The translations under genes and the position numbers were made by a program. The notes beneath the pieces were generated by a model. The model worked only from the letters and a program-made list of their open reading frames with translations. It searched no databases and was not told the DNA's origin. Shown piece after piece: positions 21,013 to 32,913 of a stretch of 64,000 bases of DNA (position 1 is the first letter of the stretch; the number at the start of each line of letters is the position of its first letter). The stretch lies in the NCBI RefSeq assembly GCF_000176015.1, contig NZ_ACYY01000008.1:1-64000 (forward strand), in the 5' to 3' direction. The stretch is from Rhodobacter ferrooxidans (GTDB lineage: Bacteria; Pseudomonadota; Alphaproteobacteria; Rhodobacterales; Rhodobacteraceae).

Positions 21013-22026
21013 ATGGAATACTTCCGACCGATTGTGATGACCGATGCCGCGCGCCCGGCGGATGCGCTGACGCTGGCCGGGGGCTGGTGCTGGTTCGACC
21101 GGGTCGAGGTGCTGTCGCGCAGCGCCCGGCCGCAGCTGATTCCGGTGCGCGATCTGCCCGCAGCGGCACGCGCGGCGCTGACCGCGCCGCGTGCCGCATT
21201 GGCCGGGCTGGACCTGTCGCGCCCGCGGCTGATGGGTATCCTGAACGTCACACCCGACAGCTTTTCCGACGGCGGGCGGTTTCTGGCCCCGGATGCCGCC
21301 ACGGCGCAGGGCCGGATGATGGCAGGGGCGGGGGCCGAGATCATCGACATCGGCGGCGAAAGCACTCGGCCAGGGGCGGCCGAGGTGGCGGAGGCCGAGG
21401 AGATTTCGCGCACCGCCCCGGTGATTGCGGCGCTGCGGGCGGGCGGGATTGCCACCGCCATTTCCATCGACACCCGCAAGGCGGCGGTGGCGCAGGCGGC
21501 ACTGGCGGCCGGGGCAAGCATGGTCAATGACGTGTCGGCCTTTGGCTATGACGCGGGCATGGCGGAGGTGGTGGCGCAGGCGGATGCGCCGGTCTGCCTG
21601 ATGCACGCGCAGGGTACACCGCAGACCATGCAGGACGATCCCCAATATGATGACGTGGCTCTGGATGTTTACGACTATCTGGCCGAACGGGTGGCGCTGG
21701 CCTGCGCGGCGGGGATCCCGCGCGCCCGCATCGTGGTTGATCCCGGCATCGGTTTTGGCAAGACCTTGCAGCATAACCTGACGCTGATCCGCGGGCTGTC
21801 GCTGTTCCATGGTCTGGGCTGCGCCATTCTGCTGGGGGTGTCGCGCAAGAAATTCATCGGCACCATTGGCGGCGAGGCGCAGGCCGACCGCCGCGCGCCG
21901 GGGTCGCTGGCGGTGGCGCTGGCCGGGGTGGCGCAGGGGGCGCAGATCCTGCGGGTGCATGATGTGTGGGAAACCCGGCAGGCGCTGGCGCTGTGGCGGT
22001 CGTTGTTAGAGAGTGAGGGCGCATGA
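21013..22026 (+). CDS. folP: Dihydropteroate synthase
   Basis: A 337-residue enzyme joining p-aminobenzoate to the pterin pyrophosphate, the target of sulfonamides. The TIM barrel starts at [17 protein letters not shown] (about residue 73) and includes [48 protein letters not shown] and [11 protein letters not shown], all canonical pterin and pABA site motifs. The first ~70 residues are an N-terminal extension usual in this lineage. The stop overlaps the glmM start by 4 bp (ATGA), giving translational coupling. Confidence 0.97.
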   Translation: MEYFRPIVMTDAARPADALTLAGGWCWFDRVEVLSRSARPQLIPVRDLPAAARAALTAPRAALAGLDLSRPRLMGILNVTPDSFSDGGRFLAPDAATAQGRMMAGAGAEIIDIGGESTRPGAAEVAEAEEISRTAPVIAALRAGGIATAISIDTRKAAVAQAALAAGASMVNDVSAFGYDAGMAEVVAQADAPVCLMHAQGTPQTMQDDPQYDDVALDVYDYLAERVALACAAGIPRARIVVDPGIGFGKTLQHNLTLIRGLSLFHGLGCAILLGVSRKKFIGTIGGEAQADRRAPGSLAVALAGVAQGAQILRVHDVWETRQALALWRSLLESEGA

Positions 22027-23366
22027 CACGGACACTTTTCGGCACCGATGGGGTGCGCGGGCGGGCCAATACCTACCCGATGACCGCCGAGATGGCCTTG
22101 CGGCTGGGGGCGGCGGCGGGGCGGTTCTTCCGGCGCGACGGCACTGCGGCGCACCGGGTGGTGATCGGCAAGGACACGCGGCTGTCGGGCTACATGCTGG
22201 AAAACGCGCTGACCGCCGGGTTGACCTCGACGGGGATGAACGTGCTGCTGCTGGGGCCGGTGCCGACGCCTGCGGTGGGGTTTCTGACGCGCAGCATGCG
22301 CGCCGATCTGGGGGTGATGATCAGCGCCTCGCACAACCCGCATCAGGACAATGGCATCAAGTTCTTCGGCCCCGACGGCTTCAAGCTGTCGGATGATGCC
22401 GAAAGAGAGATCGAGGCGATTCTGGCGGGCGAGATTGCGCTGGCGCAGCCGCAGAACATCGGCCGGGCCAAGCGGATCGACGATGGCCGCGGGCGCTATC
22501 AGGAATATGCCAAGACCACCTTTCCCGTCGGGCTGCGGCTTGATGGGCTGAAGGTGGTGATAGATTGCGCCAATGGCGCGGCCTATCGTGCGGCCCCCGA
22601 GGTGCTGTGGGAATTGGGCGCCGAGGTGATCCCGGTGGGGGTGGCGCCGAATGGCACCAATATCAACGACCGTTGTGGCTCGACCTATACCCAGACTGCC
22701 GCCGAGGCGGTGGTGGCGCATGGCGCCGATGTCGGCATCTGTCTGGATGGCGACGCCGACCGGGTGATGATTCTGGATCAGACCGGGAAGGTGGCGGATG
22801 GCGACCAGATCATGGCGCTGCTGGCCGCCCGCTGGGCCGAGGAGGGGCGGCTGCACGGCGGCACGCTGGTGGCCACGGTGATGTCGAACCTCGGGCTGGA
22901 GCGGTTTCTGGAGCGGCGCGGGCTGCGGCTGGAGCGCACCAATGTCGGCGACCGCTATGTGGTCGAGGCGATGCGGCGCGGCGGTTTCAACCTGGGCGGC
23001 GAGCAGTCGGGCCATATCGTGATGACCGATTACGCCACCACCGGCGACGGGCTGATTGCCGGGTTGCAGTTTCTGGCCGAGATGGCGCGCACCGAACAGC
23101 CGGCATCGGCGCTGGCGCAAAGCTTTCAGACCGTGCCGCAGATGCTGAAGAACGTGCGTTACGGTGCGGGGTCGCAGCCCTTGGCGGCGGCGGCGGTGCA
23201 GGCGGTGATTGCTGATGCCGAAGCGCGGTTGCAGGGCTCGGGGCGGCTGCTGATCCGCAAGTCGGGCACCGAGCCTTTGGTGCGGGTGATGGCGGAATGT
23301 GAGGACGAGGTGCTGCTGGCCGAGGTGGTGGGCAGCATTGTGGCGGCGGTGGAAGCGGCGGTTTGA
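22023..23366 (+). CDS. glmM: Phosphoglucosamine mutase
   Basis: A 447-residue enzyme converting glucosamine-6-phosphate to glucosamine-1-phosphate on the way to UDP-GlcNAc for peptidoglycan and LPS. It shows all family marks: [14 protein letters not shown], the phosphoserine loop [13 protein letters not shown], the Mg loop LDGDADRV, the sugar loop GGEQSGHIV and the C-terminal phosphate loop [12 protein letters not shown]. The length is standard. The folP-glmM order is conserved in many bacteria. A dispersed hairpin repeat follows within 15 bp of the stop and may end transcription. Confidence 0.98.
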   Translation: MTRTLFGTDGVRGRANTYPMTAEMALRLGAAAGRFFRRDGTAAHRVVIGKDTRLSGYMLENALTAGLTSTGMNVLLLGPVPTPAVGFLTRSMRADLGVMISASHNPHQDNGIKFFGPDGFKLSDDAEREIEAILAGEIALAQPQNIGRAKRIDDGRGRYQEYAKTTFPVGLRLDGLKVVIDCANGAAYRAAPEVLWELGAEVIPVGVAPNGTNINDRCGSTYTQTAAEAVVAHGADVGICLDGDADRVMILDQTGKVADGDQIMALLAARWAEEGRLHGGTLVATVMSNLGLERFLERRGLRLERTNVGDRYVVEAMRRGGFNLGGEQSGHIVMTDYATTGDGLIAGLQFLAEMARTEQPASALAQSFQTVPQMLKNVRYGAGSQPLAAAAVQAVIADAEARLQGSGRLLIRKSGTEPLVRVMAECEDEVLLAEVVGSIVAAVEAAV

Positions 23367-23380
23367 GTTTGAGGCAGGAA

Positions 23381-23439
23381 GGGGGGCGTTGCCCCCCTCG
23401 GCGCATAGCGCCTCACCCCCCAGGATATTTGAGCAAAGG
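23381..23439 (+). repeat. Dispersed intergenic hairpin repeat, copy 2
   Basis: A GGGGGG / cgtt / GCCCCCC hairpin, then CACCCCCCAGGATATTTG and AGCAAAGG. It lies between the convergent glmM and DMT transporter genes. It has the same layout as the copies at 16381 (opposite strand) and 28715. Confidence 0.7.
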
Positions 23440-23450
23440 TGAAATCAGGG

Positions 23451-24356
23451 TCAAGCCTTGCGGCGGATGTTGCTGAGGGCGAGGCCTGCCAGGATCAGGC
23501 CGAGGGCGGCGAAGAAGCTGGGCGGCAGTTTCTCGTGCAGGAAGATCGTGCCGAACAGCACCGACCACAGCGGCACCTGGTAGTTCGACAGAGTCAGGAA
23601 GGTGGGGCCAGCGGTGGTGATCACCTTGACCAGCAGCAGGGTGGCCAGCGCGGTGGGGCCAAGCCCGAGGTAAAGCAGCGCCAGCAGCGCGCTTGGGGTG
23701 GCGGCGGCAAGGTCCGGGGTGCCTTCGATGGCCCAGGCCAGTGGCAGCATCATCACGCTCGCGGCGATCAGGGCGGCGGTCGAGAACGCCACCAGCGGCA
23801 CTGGCGGGCAGCGGCGGGTGATGATGGCGCCGATGGCATAGCACAGGGTCGAGGCGACGCAGGCCAGCCGCGCCAGATTTTCGACATCCGCCCCCGACGA
23901 GGCAAGCGCCCTTGGGCCGATCAGCACCACCACCCCGGCGATGCCGAAGCCAAGGCCCAGCAGTTTCCACACCGTCATCTGCTCGCCCGGGATCAGCCGG
24001 TGCGCCAAGAGCAGGGTGAACAGCGGCACCGCCGCCATGGTGATGCCGGCAAAGCCCGAGGCCACATGCAACTGCCCCCAACTGAGCAGTGCAAACGGCA
24101 GGGCGTTGGAGAAGAACCCCATGCCGATGGCATGCGCCCAGACCCGGCGGCTGCGCGGCAAGGCCAGACCCATGCTGCGCGCGATCAGGAAAAGCGCGAT
24201 GGCGGCCAGCGCGATGCGGATGGCGGCGATGCTGAGCGGGCCAAACCCGGCCAGCGCCAGCTTCACCCCCATGAACGAGCCACCCCAGATCACCGACAGG
24301 GCGATGACCCGCAACCAGTTGGCAAGGCCGGGCTTCTGGAGCGGGGTGTCGGTCAT
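23451..24356 (-). CDS. DMT family (EamA) transporter
   Basis: A 301-residue inner-membrane protein with ten predicted helices in two EamA repeats. The first begins at VIALSVIWGGSFMGVKLAL, the second includes CYAIGAIITRR and LGLGPTALATLLLVKVI, and the protein ends FFAALGLILAGLALSNIRRKA. Such proteins export small metabolites or amino acids; the substrate is unknown. The start at MTDTPLQKPG gives the usual short cytoplasmic N-terminus; an ATG 12 codons upstream is also open. It lies downstream of the beta-propeller gene on the same strand, 43 bp away, and may share its operon. Confidence 0.9.
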   Translation of the reverse strand: MTDTPLQKPGLANWLRVIALSVIWGGSFMGVKLALAGFGPLSIAAIRIALAAIALFLIARSMGLALPRSRRVWAHAIGMGFFSNALPFALLSWGQLHVASGFAGITMAAVPLFTLLLAHRLIPGEQMTVWKLLGLGFGIAGVVVLIGPRALASSGADVENLARLACVASTLCYAIGAIITRRCPPVPLVAFSTAALIAASVMMLPLAWAIEGTPDLAAATPSALLALLYLGLGPTALATLLLVKVITTAGPTFLTLSNYQVPLWSVLFGTIFLHEKLPPSFFAALGLILAGLALSNIRRKA

Positions 24357-24399
24357 GGCCGGGGTTATAGGTGGCGGTTGCTGGCGGGGCAAGGGCCGG

Positions 24400-26381
<1,982 letters not shown>

Positions 26382-26453
26382 TCACGCGGTGCAAGCGGGG
26401 GCAGGGCTCATGAGATTCTTGCCAGAAAATTCTGACGAGGGGGCTTCTCAATA

Positions 26454-26488
26454 CAGACCTTGGTCGAAAATATACCGACCATGGTCTG
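26454..26488 (-). promoter_or_regulatory. Paired palindromic operators around a -10 element
   Basis: Two near-identical palindromes, GACCTTGGTC (26456-26465) and GACCATGGTC (26477-26486), have centres 21 bp apart, two helical turns. Together they also form a larger inverted repeat with 13-nt arms and one mismatch. On the minus strand TATATT (26469-26474) lies exactly between them and reads toward the diheme cytochrome gene. The -35 region is weak. This looks like a cooperative repressor or activator site. Confidence 0.6.
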
Positions 26489-26579
26489 ACGGTAACGAGA
26501 ACGTGAGGGGCCTGTCAAATCAAACGCGAATTTCGGCCGGACTTCTACCGGTGGTTGCGCAAATTGGCGAAAACTGATG

Positions 26580-26606
26580 AAAAAGGGCGCAATAAAGCGC
26601 CCCTTT
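26580..26606 (-). terminator. Rho-independent terminator of ilvC
   Basis: On the minus strand: GGGGCGC, a loop around TTTATT, GCGCCC and then CTTTTTC, 37 bp after the ilvC stop. It has a strong GC stem and a proper T-run. Confidence 0.85.
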
Positions 26607-26642
26607 CCGAATCAGTGCATTGAAAATGCAGGTTTTTCCGGC

Positions 26643-27761
<1,119 letters not shown>

Positions 27762-27794
27762 TCATGCGCGAATGTGGCGATTGGTGGATGAAAC

Positions 27795-28253
27795 ATGCAG
27801 ATCGACGATACCGACCGGCGGGTGCTGCGGCAGTTGATGGCGGAACCTGGGCTGGCGATGGCCGATCTGGCGGAACGCGCCGGCGTCACGCAGGCGACCT
27901 GCTGGCGGCGGATCGAGCGGTTGACGGAAAGCGGGGTGATCAAGGCGCAGCAGGCGGTGATCGACTGGCGGGCCCTGGGCTATGGCGTCGAGGTGTCGCT
28001 GCGGTTTTCGCTCGACAAGACCGACCCGCGGGCGTTTGACGATTTCATCGACGCCGCCCGCGAGGTGCCCGAGGTGATCGGCATCGAGACTTTCCTGGGC
28101 CGGGTTGATCTGCGGCTGAACGTGATCGCCCGCGACATGGCACAGTATCAGGAAATATACCGCCGCCGCATCCTGACCCTGCCGCATATCGCCGATATCG
28201 AGGCGCTGATGCTGATCGCCACCATCAAGGACAGCGATGGGGTGCCGCTGTGA
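27795..28253 (+). CDS. Lrp/AsnC family regulator, first of an overlapping pair
   Basis: A 152-residue feast/famine regulator. The N-terminal helix-turn-helix (DDTDRRVLRQLMAEPGLAMADLAERAGVTQATCWRRIERL) is followed by the RAM ligand-binding domain (VPEVIGIETFLGRVDLRLNVIARD). It would bind amino acids and form octamers. It lies divergent from ilvC with 129 bp between starts and overlaps the next Lrp gene by 4 bp (GTGA), so the two are coupled. Its helix-turn-helix and the next protein's are clearly related but diverged, suggesting heteromer formation or different ligands. Confidence 0.92.
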   Translation: MQIDDTDRRVLRQLMAEPGLAMADLAERAGVTQATCWRRIERLTESGVIKAQQAVIDWRALGYGVEVSLRFSLDKTDPRAFDDFIDAAREVPEVIGIETFLGRVDLRLNVIARDMAQYQEIYRRRILTLPHIADIEALMLIATIKDSDGVPL

Positions 28254-28708
28254 TCGAGCTGGACGATCTGGACCGCGGCATCCTGCGGGCGCTGGCGCTG
28301 GACGGGCGGCTGGGGGCGGGCGAGTTGGGCCGCCGTCTGGGCCTGTCGCAGCCCGCCGCCTGGCGCCGGGTGAAGCGGTTGCAGGAAGCGGGCGTGCTGG
28401 CCGGGCAGCGGCTGGTGGTGGACCGCGCCGCTTTGGGGTTTGGCGTCACGGTGTTTCTGGGGGTGAAGCTGGCCACCAAGGGCCGGGTTTCCTTGGAGGA
28501 TTTCGAGCGGGCGGTGACGGCGATTCCGGAAGTGCAGGTGGTGCAGCATGTGCTGGGGCTGTTCGACTACCGGCTGCGGGTGGTGGCGCGCGACATTGCC
28601 GATTTCGAGCGGGTGCTGCGGCGGCGCATCCTGACGCTGCCGGGGGTGGGGCAGGTGGAAGCCAATGTGCTGCTGACCGAGGAGCGCAGGCCGGGGCCGA
28701 TTGGCTAG
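28250..28708 (+). CDS. Lrp/AsnC family regulator, second of the pair
   Basis: 152 residues from a GTG start inside the stop region of the preceding gene. The helix-turn-helix is LDDLDRGILRALALDGRLGAGELGRRLGLSQPAAWRRVKRL and the RAM domain includes IPEVQVVQHVLGLFDYRLRVVARD and RRRILTLPGVGQVEANVLL. It has the same length as its partner, so the pair looks like a tandem duplication kept under coupled translation. The target is unknown; divergent ilvC is the nearest candidate. A dispersed hairpin repeat follows the stop. Confidence 0.9.
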   Translation: MIELDDLDRGILRALALDGRLGAGELGRRLGLSQPAAWRRVKRLQEAGVLAGQRLVVDRAALGFGVTVFLGVKLATKGRVSLEDFERAVTAIPEVQVVQHVLGLFDYRLRVVARDIADFERVLRRRILTLPGVGQVEANVLLTEERRPGPIG

Positions 28709-28714
28709 CGGACA

Positions 28715-28759
28715 GGCCGGGGGCGCTGCCCCCGGACCCCCGGGATATTTGTGCAAAGG
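28715..28759 (+). repeat. Dispersed intergenic hairpin repeat, copy 3
   Basis: A CCGGGGGC / GCT / GCCCCCGG hairpin, then ACCCCCGGGATATTTG and TGCAAAGG. It has the same layout as the copies at 16381 and 23381. It lies between the second Lrp gene and the class V aminotransferase. Confidence 0.7.
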
Positions 28760-28834
28760 AGAATGGGAAAGGTTTTCGCTGGTGACTTCGTCCTGCGCGG
28801 GGCTAACTTCGGGGCAGGTTTGCAGGAGATGCCC

Positions 28835-29962
28835 ATGCCCGGTTTGCGCCCCGATGTTGATCCCGATGGTTTGCAGGAATTCTCGGTGGTGTTCACCGAC
28901 CGATCCCTGAACCATATGTCCGCGAAGTTTCAAGGGGTTATGCGCGACATTTCAAGCATGTTGCGCGAGGTCTATGGCGCAAGTGCCGTGGCTTTGGTGC
29001 CGGGTGGCGGGTCTTATGCGATGGAGGCGGTGGCGCGGCAGTTCGGGGCCGGGGCCTCGGTGCTGGTGGTGCGCAACGGCTGGTTTTCCTATCGCTGGAG
29101 CCAGATTTTCGAGGCGGGCGGTTTTGCGGGCAATGTCGAGGTGGTGATGGCCCGGGCCTCGGGCAATGGGGCGCGGGCGCCGTTTGCGCCGCCGCCGATT
29201 GACGAGGTGGTGGCGAAAATCCATGCCAGCCGCCCCGAGGTGGTGTTCGCGCCGCATGTGGAAACCTCGGCCGGGTTGATCCTGCCGGATGATTACATCG
29301 CGGCGATGGCCGAGGCGGCGCATGCGGTGGGGGCGCTGCTGGTGCTGGATTGCATCGCCTCGGGCTGCATCTGGGTCGATATGGCGGCGACCGGGGTGGA
29401 TGTGCTGATCTCGGCGCCGCAAAAGGGTTGGTCGGCCTCGCCTTCCGCCGGGTTGGTGATGTTTTCCCCGCTGGCCGAGGCGCGGCTGGCGGCGACCACG
29501 TCCAACAGTTTCGCGCTGGATCTGAAGATATGGCGCAGCATCATGGCGGCCTATGAGGGCGGCGGGCATGCCTATCACGCCACCATGCCGACGGATGCCT
29601 TGCTGGGGTTGCGCGATGCGATGCTGGAGGCGAAGGCGCTGGGGTTCGAGGTTTTGAAAGCGGCGCAGTGGCAGCTGGGGCAGGGGGTTCGGGCGATGCT
29701 GGCGGCGCGTGGGGTGGTCTCGGTCGCCGCCGATGGCTTTGCCGCACCCGGCGTGGTGGTCAGTTTCACCGATGACCCCGAGGTGCAGTCGGGGGCCAAG
29801 TTCCGCGCGGTGGGTTTGCAGATTGCGGCAGGCGTGCCGTTGCAGGTGGGCGAGGGACCGGAGTTCCGCACCTTCCGGCTGGGGCTGTTTGGCCTCGACA
29901 AGCTGGTGGATGTGCCGGGAACCCTGGCGCGGCTGGGGGCGGCGGTGGAGGCGGTGCTTTAG
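28835..29962 (+). CDS. Class V aminotransferase (alanine--glyoxylate type)
   Basis: A 375-residue PLP enzyme of the class V fold. The phosphate-binding region is LVPGGGSYAMEAVARQF; LVLDCIASGCIWVDM holds the aspartate and SAPQKGWSASPSAG carries the PLP lysine. The family includes alanine-glyoxylate and serine-glyoxylate aminotransferases, but the N-terminus here (VDPDGLQEFSVVFTDRSLN) is not one I can tie to a specific substrate. AGGAG lies 6 nt before the ATG at 28835 and directly abuts the ATG at 28829, so the second ATG is preferred. The gene converges on the UbiH-like gene with stop codons overlapping by 4 bp. Confidence 0.85.
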   Translation: MPGLRPDVDPDGLQEFSVVFTDRSLNHMSAKFQGVMRDISSMLREVYGASAVALVPGGGSYAMEAVARQFGAGASVLVVRNGWFSYRWSQIFEAGGFAGNVEVVMARASGNGARAPFAPPPIDEVVAKIHASRPEVVFAPHVETSAGLILPDDYIAAMAEAAHAVGALLVLDCIASGCIWVDMAATGVDVLISAPQKGWSASPSAGLVMFSPLAEARLAATTSNSFALDLKIWRSIMAAYEGGGHAYHATMPTDALLGLRDAMLEAKALGFEVLKAAQWQLGQGVRAMLAARGVVSVAADGFAAPGVVVSFTDDPEVQSGAKFRAVGLQIAAGVPLQVGEGPEFRTFRLGLFGLDKLVDVPGTLARLGAAVEAVL

Positions 29963-31158
29963 CGCAGGCCAAGGCCCGCCTTCATCAGGGTCTTGCGCAC
30001 TGGCGCTGCGGAATAGAGCGCGTCCAGCGCCTTGGCCCGCAGGTCGCGCAGGGTGGGCGAGGCCAGCATCGAGGCGCGGTTCAGCGCGTCAATGCCGCGG
30101 ACGCGGGCGGCAACCTCCCAATGGCGTTTGCGGTTGTAGGCGTCCAGCATCGCCGGGCTGCCCAGGCCCGAGGGGTTGGCCTGCGCCAGCTCCAGCAGCA
30201 CCGCCAGATCTGCGAGGCTCATGTTCAGCCCCTGCGCACCGATCGGCGGCACCACATGCGCGGCTTCGGCCATCAGCGCCGTGCGCTCGCCCGCCATGCG
30301 GTCGGCGATCTGGCTGATCATCGGCCAGAGGGTGAGGCGCGAGGCCAGCGTCAGGGGGCCAAGGACGTGGCAGGAGCGCGCGCTCATCTCGGCCTCGAAT
30401 TCCGGCACCGGCAGGGCGGCCAGGCGTGCGGCCTCGGCGCCGGTTTCCATCCAGACCACGGCCGAGCAGGGCAGGCCATTACGGTCGGGCAACGGCACCA
30501 GGGTGAAGGGGCCACCCGAGCGGTGAATCTCGGTCGAGACGTTTTCGTGCGGGATTGGATGGGTGACGGCGAAAGCCAGGGCCTTCTGGCCATAGCGGAT
30601 GGTTTTCACCGCAATGCCAAGGGCTTGGCGCACCGGCGAGTTGCGGCCGTCGGCGGCGATCAGCAGGCGGGCAGCGACGCGTGTGCCATCGGACAGCGTG
30701 ATCAACGCCTCGGACTCGCGGGTCAGCACCTTTTGCGTGGCGGTGCCGGGGCGGAAATCGACAATGGGCAATTCCGCCAGCCGCGCCACCATCTCGCGCC
30801 GCAGCAGCCAGTTGGGCAGGTTCCAGCCAAAGGGTTGGTCGGAAATATCGGCGGCGTCGAAATCCTTGATCAGGCGGGGTTCGGCCACCGGACCACCGGC
30901 GTCGATGATCCGCATGATCTGCAAGGCGCTGGCCTGCGGGGAAAGCCGCTGCCACAGCCCCGCCGCCTGCATCACGGCGACAGAGGGTTGCATCAGCGCC
31001 GTGGTGCGCAGATCGGCCCCCTCGGCGGCGGCATCGGTGATGGGCGGGGCGGGATCGACGCAGATCACCCGAAAACCGGCGCTGCCGAAGGCGGCAGCGG
31101 CGGTCATTCCGGCGACGCCGCCGCCGGAGATCAGGATGTCGGTGGAAATTCGCGTCAT
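29959..31158 (-). CDS. UbiH/UbiF/COQ6-family FAD-dependent monooxygenase
   Basis: A 399-residue flavoprotein hydroxylase, most likely acting in ubiquinone ring hydroxylation at the membrane. The dinucleotide loop is ILISGGGVAGMTAAAAFG, the DG motif is IAADGRNSPVRQALG, and the distal motif is LMAEAAHVVPPIGAQGLNMS. In the last the usual GD is AE, a change I believe occurs in Rhodobacterales homologues. The start MTRISTD is used; twelve upstream codons are open but lack a ribosome site. Ring position specificity (C5, C6 or C1) cannot be read from sequence. Confidence 0.85.
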   Translation of the reverse strand: MTRISTDILISGGGVAGMTAAAAFGSAGFRVICVDPAPPITDAAAEGADLRTTALMQPSVAVMQAAGLWQRLSPQASALQIMRIIDAGGPVAEPRLIKDFDAADISDQPFGWNLPNWLLRREMVARLAELPIVDFRPGTATQKVLTRESEALITLSDGTRVAARLLIAADGRNSPVRQALGIAVKTIRYGQKALAFAVTHPIPHENVSTEIHRSGGPFTLVPLPDRNGLPCSAVVWMETGAEAARLAALPVPEFEAEMSARSCHVLGPLTLASRLTLWPMISQIADRMAGERTALMAEAAHVVPPIGAQGLNMSLADLAVLLELAQANPSGLGSPAMLDAYNRKRHWEVAARVRGIDALNRASMLASPTLRDLRAKALDALYSAAPVRKTLMKAGLGLR

Positions 31159-31223
31159 GCCTGCCTCTGCCCTGCCCTTAGCACCGGCTGGCAAGCTGTT
31201 GTATTGCCAGCCGTTTTTGCGCC

Positions 31224-31415
31224 TTAGCCGCGCACGGCGAACAGGATCAGCACCATCATCACCCCGGTTGCGACCACGGCGCTGATTGCGAGGCCGGCCG
31301 GCCCCAGGATCATCACTGCCACGGCGATCAGGACCACGACGACCAGCAGGGCGAGGTAGATCATCACCAGGCTGCGGGTGCTGCTGCCGGAGGTCGAGGT
31401 TTCGGGATGTGCCAT
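31224..31415 (-). CDS. Small two-helix membrane protein
   Basis: A 63-residue protein with a polar N-terminus (MAHPETSTSGSSTRS) and two hydrophobic helices, LVMIYLALLVVVVLIAVAVM and LAISAVVATGVMMVLILFAV, separated by GPAG. AAGGAGA lies 6 nt upstream of the ATG, a strong reason to accept this start over a longer frame. It lies on the same strand as the UbiH-like gene and downstream of the HAD nucleotidase gene. The function is unknown and I do not recognise the family. Confidence 0.65.
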   Translation of the reverse strand: MAHPETSTSGSSTRSLVMIYLALLVVVVLIAVAVMILGPAGLAISAVVATGVMMVLILFAVRG

Positions 31416-31522
31416 TGCCGTTCTCCTTGTTTGTTCCTCCGGATGTAGCAGCGATCTGCCGTGGTGCAAGGAAAATGCGCCGTGAACTGCGGTGAATTGT
31501 AGCAGCCGTGACGCAAGGGAAC

Positions 31523-32170
31523 TCAGCCGGTCAGCCGGGCCAGAAAAGCCGCCAGATCGTCGGTGTGATGGTGGATATGTGGCGCGGGGTCGGCCAGCGG
31601 GGCCACGTGCACCGTGCGCATGCCCATGGCGTGCGGGGCGGCAAGGTTGCGCGGGTCATCCTCGAACATCGCGGCCTGGGAAGGCTCCAGCCGGTCGCTG
31701 GCGAACACCGTCTCGAAGGCGGCACGTTCGGGTTTGGGGCGGAAACCGGCATGCTCGACGCCGTAAACCGCATCGAACAGCCCGGAAAGCCCGCGCGCCG
31801 CCAGCACCCGCTCGGCGTAGGGGGCGCAGCCGTTGGTGAAGACGATGCGCCGCCCGGGCAGGGCGCGGATGCGGGCGGCCAAGTCGGGGTCGGGCGCAAG
31901 GGCTGCCAGCGAGATGTCGTGCACATCGGTCAGATAGGGCGCCGGATCGACGCCGTGTTCGTGCATCAGCCCGGCCAGCGTGGTGCCGTAAAGCGCCCAG
32001 TAGTGGCGGCGCAGCCGGTCGGCCTCGGGCGCGTCCACCCCAAGCGCCTGCATCACCCAGGCAGTCATCCGCACCTCGATCTGGTCGAACAGCCGCGCCG
32101 AGGGCGGATAAAGCGTGTTGTCCAGATCAAAGACCCAGGCCCGGACGTGGGAAAACTGCTGTGCAATCAT
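31523..32170 (-). CDS. HAD-family pyrimidine 5'-nucleotidase
   Basis: A 215-residue haloacid dehalogenase-like phosphatase. Motif I is WVFDLDNTLYPP, motif II VFTNGCAPYAERVL, the motif III lysine is in FRPKPERAAF and motif IV is MFEDDPRNL. The NTLYPP start and helical cap match the pyrimidine 5'-nucleotidase group (SDT1/PNU1-like) that dephosphorylates UMP and CMP or damaged nucleotides. The start MIAQQFSH is chosen; the upstream frame overlaps the divergent GntR promoter region. It is a cytosolic enzyme. Confidence 0.88.
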   Translation of the reverse strand: MIAQQFSHVRAWVFDLDNTLYPPSARLFDQIEVRMTAWVMQALGVDAPEADRLRRHYWALYGTTLAGLMHEHGVDPAPYLTDVHDISLAALAPDPDLAARIRALPGRRIVFTNGCAPYAERVLAARGLSGLFDAVYGVEHAGFRPKPERAAFETVFASDRLEPSQAAMFEDDPRNLAAPHAMGMRTVHVAPLADPAPHIHHHTDDLAAFLARLTG

Positions 32171-32277
32171 TGCGCCAGAGTAGCCGCCGGGGCGCGCGGC
32201 GGCAATGCTTTGCGGTTGAGGTGCGGACGCGGCGGCGCTAACGTCGCAGCCGACAGTCCCGGTGAAAGTTCGGTTCC

Positions 32278-32913
32278 GTGCAGAAAGATGCCTATACGCT
32301 GATCCTGGAGGCGATCGACGCCGGGGTTTACAAGCCCGGCTCGCGGCTGGTGGAATCCGAACTGGCCGAGCGGCTGGGGGTGTCACGCACCCCGGTGCGC
32401 GAGGCGTTGCAGCGGCTGGAGACCCAGGCGATGCTGACCCGCGATGGCCGCAGCCTGATCGTGGCGTCGCTGGATCACAACCAGCTGGCCGAGCTTTACG
32501 CCGTGCGCACCGAGTTGGAGGGGTTGGCCGCGCGTCTGGCCGCCCGGCACGCCAGCGACGAGGAATTGCGGGTGTTGCGCAGCATGGTCGAGGATGACCG
32601 CAGCCTGCTGGGCGGCGACCCGCGGGCGCTTAGCCGGGCCAACAAGCGGTTCCACAAGCAGATCCATCTGGCCTCGCACAACCGGTTTCTGGTGCAGCAG
32701 CTTGATCTGGTGCACCGGTCGATGGCGCTGATGGCCAGCACGTCCTTTGCCGCCGAGGGCCGCGACGAGGTGGCGATGGGCGAACATGACGCCATCGTGC
32801 GGGCGCTGGAAAGCCATGACGGCGATGCCGCTTACGGTGCCACCAAGACCCATATCTCGCGGGCGTTCGAGACCCGGCTGCGGGTGGATGCGGGCGAGTT
32901 GAAGGTGCGCTAG
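32278..32913 (+). CDS. GntR family regulator (FadR/FCD subfamily)
   Basis: 211 residues from a GTG start. The N-terminal winged helix (AIDAGVYKPGSRLVESELAERLGVSRTPVREALQRLE) is typical GntR. The C-terminal FCD domain includes LYAVRTELEGLAARLAA and the metal-binding His residues in FHKQIHLASHNRFL and HDAIVRALESHD. It is likely a repressor of a carbon-source pathway, with ligand unknown. Its stop codon overlaps that of the convergent glycosyltransferase by 4 bp. It is divergent from the nucleotidase gene (107 bp between starts). Confidence 0.9.
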   Translation: MQKDAYTLILEAIDAGVYKPGSRLVESELAERLGVSRTPVREALQRLETQAMLTRDGRSLIVASLDHNQLAELYAVRTELEGLAARLAARHASDEELRVLRSMVEDDRSLLGGDPRALSRANKRFHKQIHLASHNRFLVQQLDLVHRSMALMASTSFAAEGRDEVAMGEHDAIVRALESHDGDAAYGATKTHISRAFETRLRVDAGELKVR

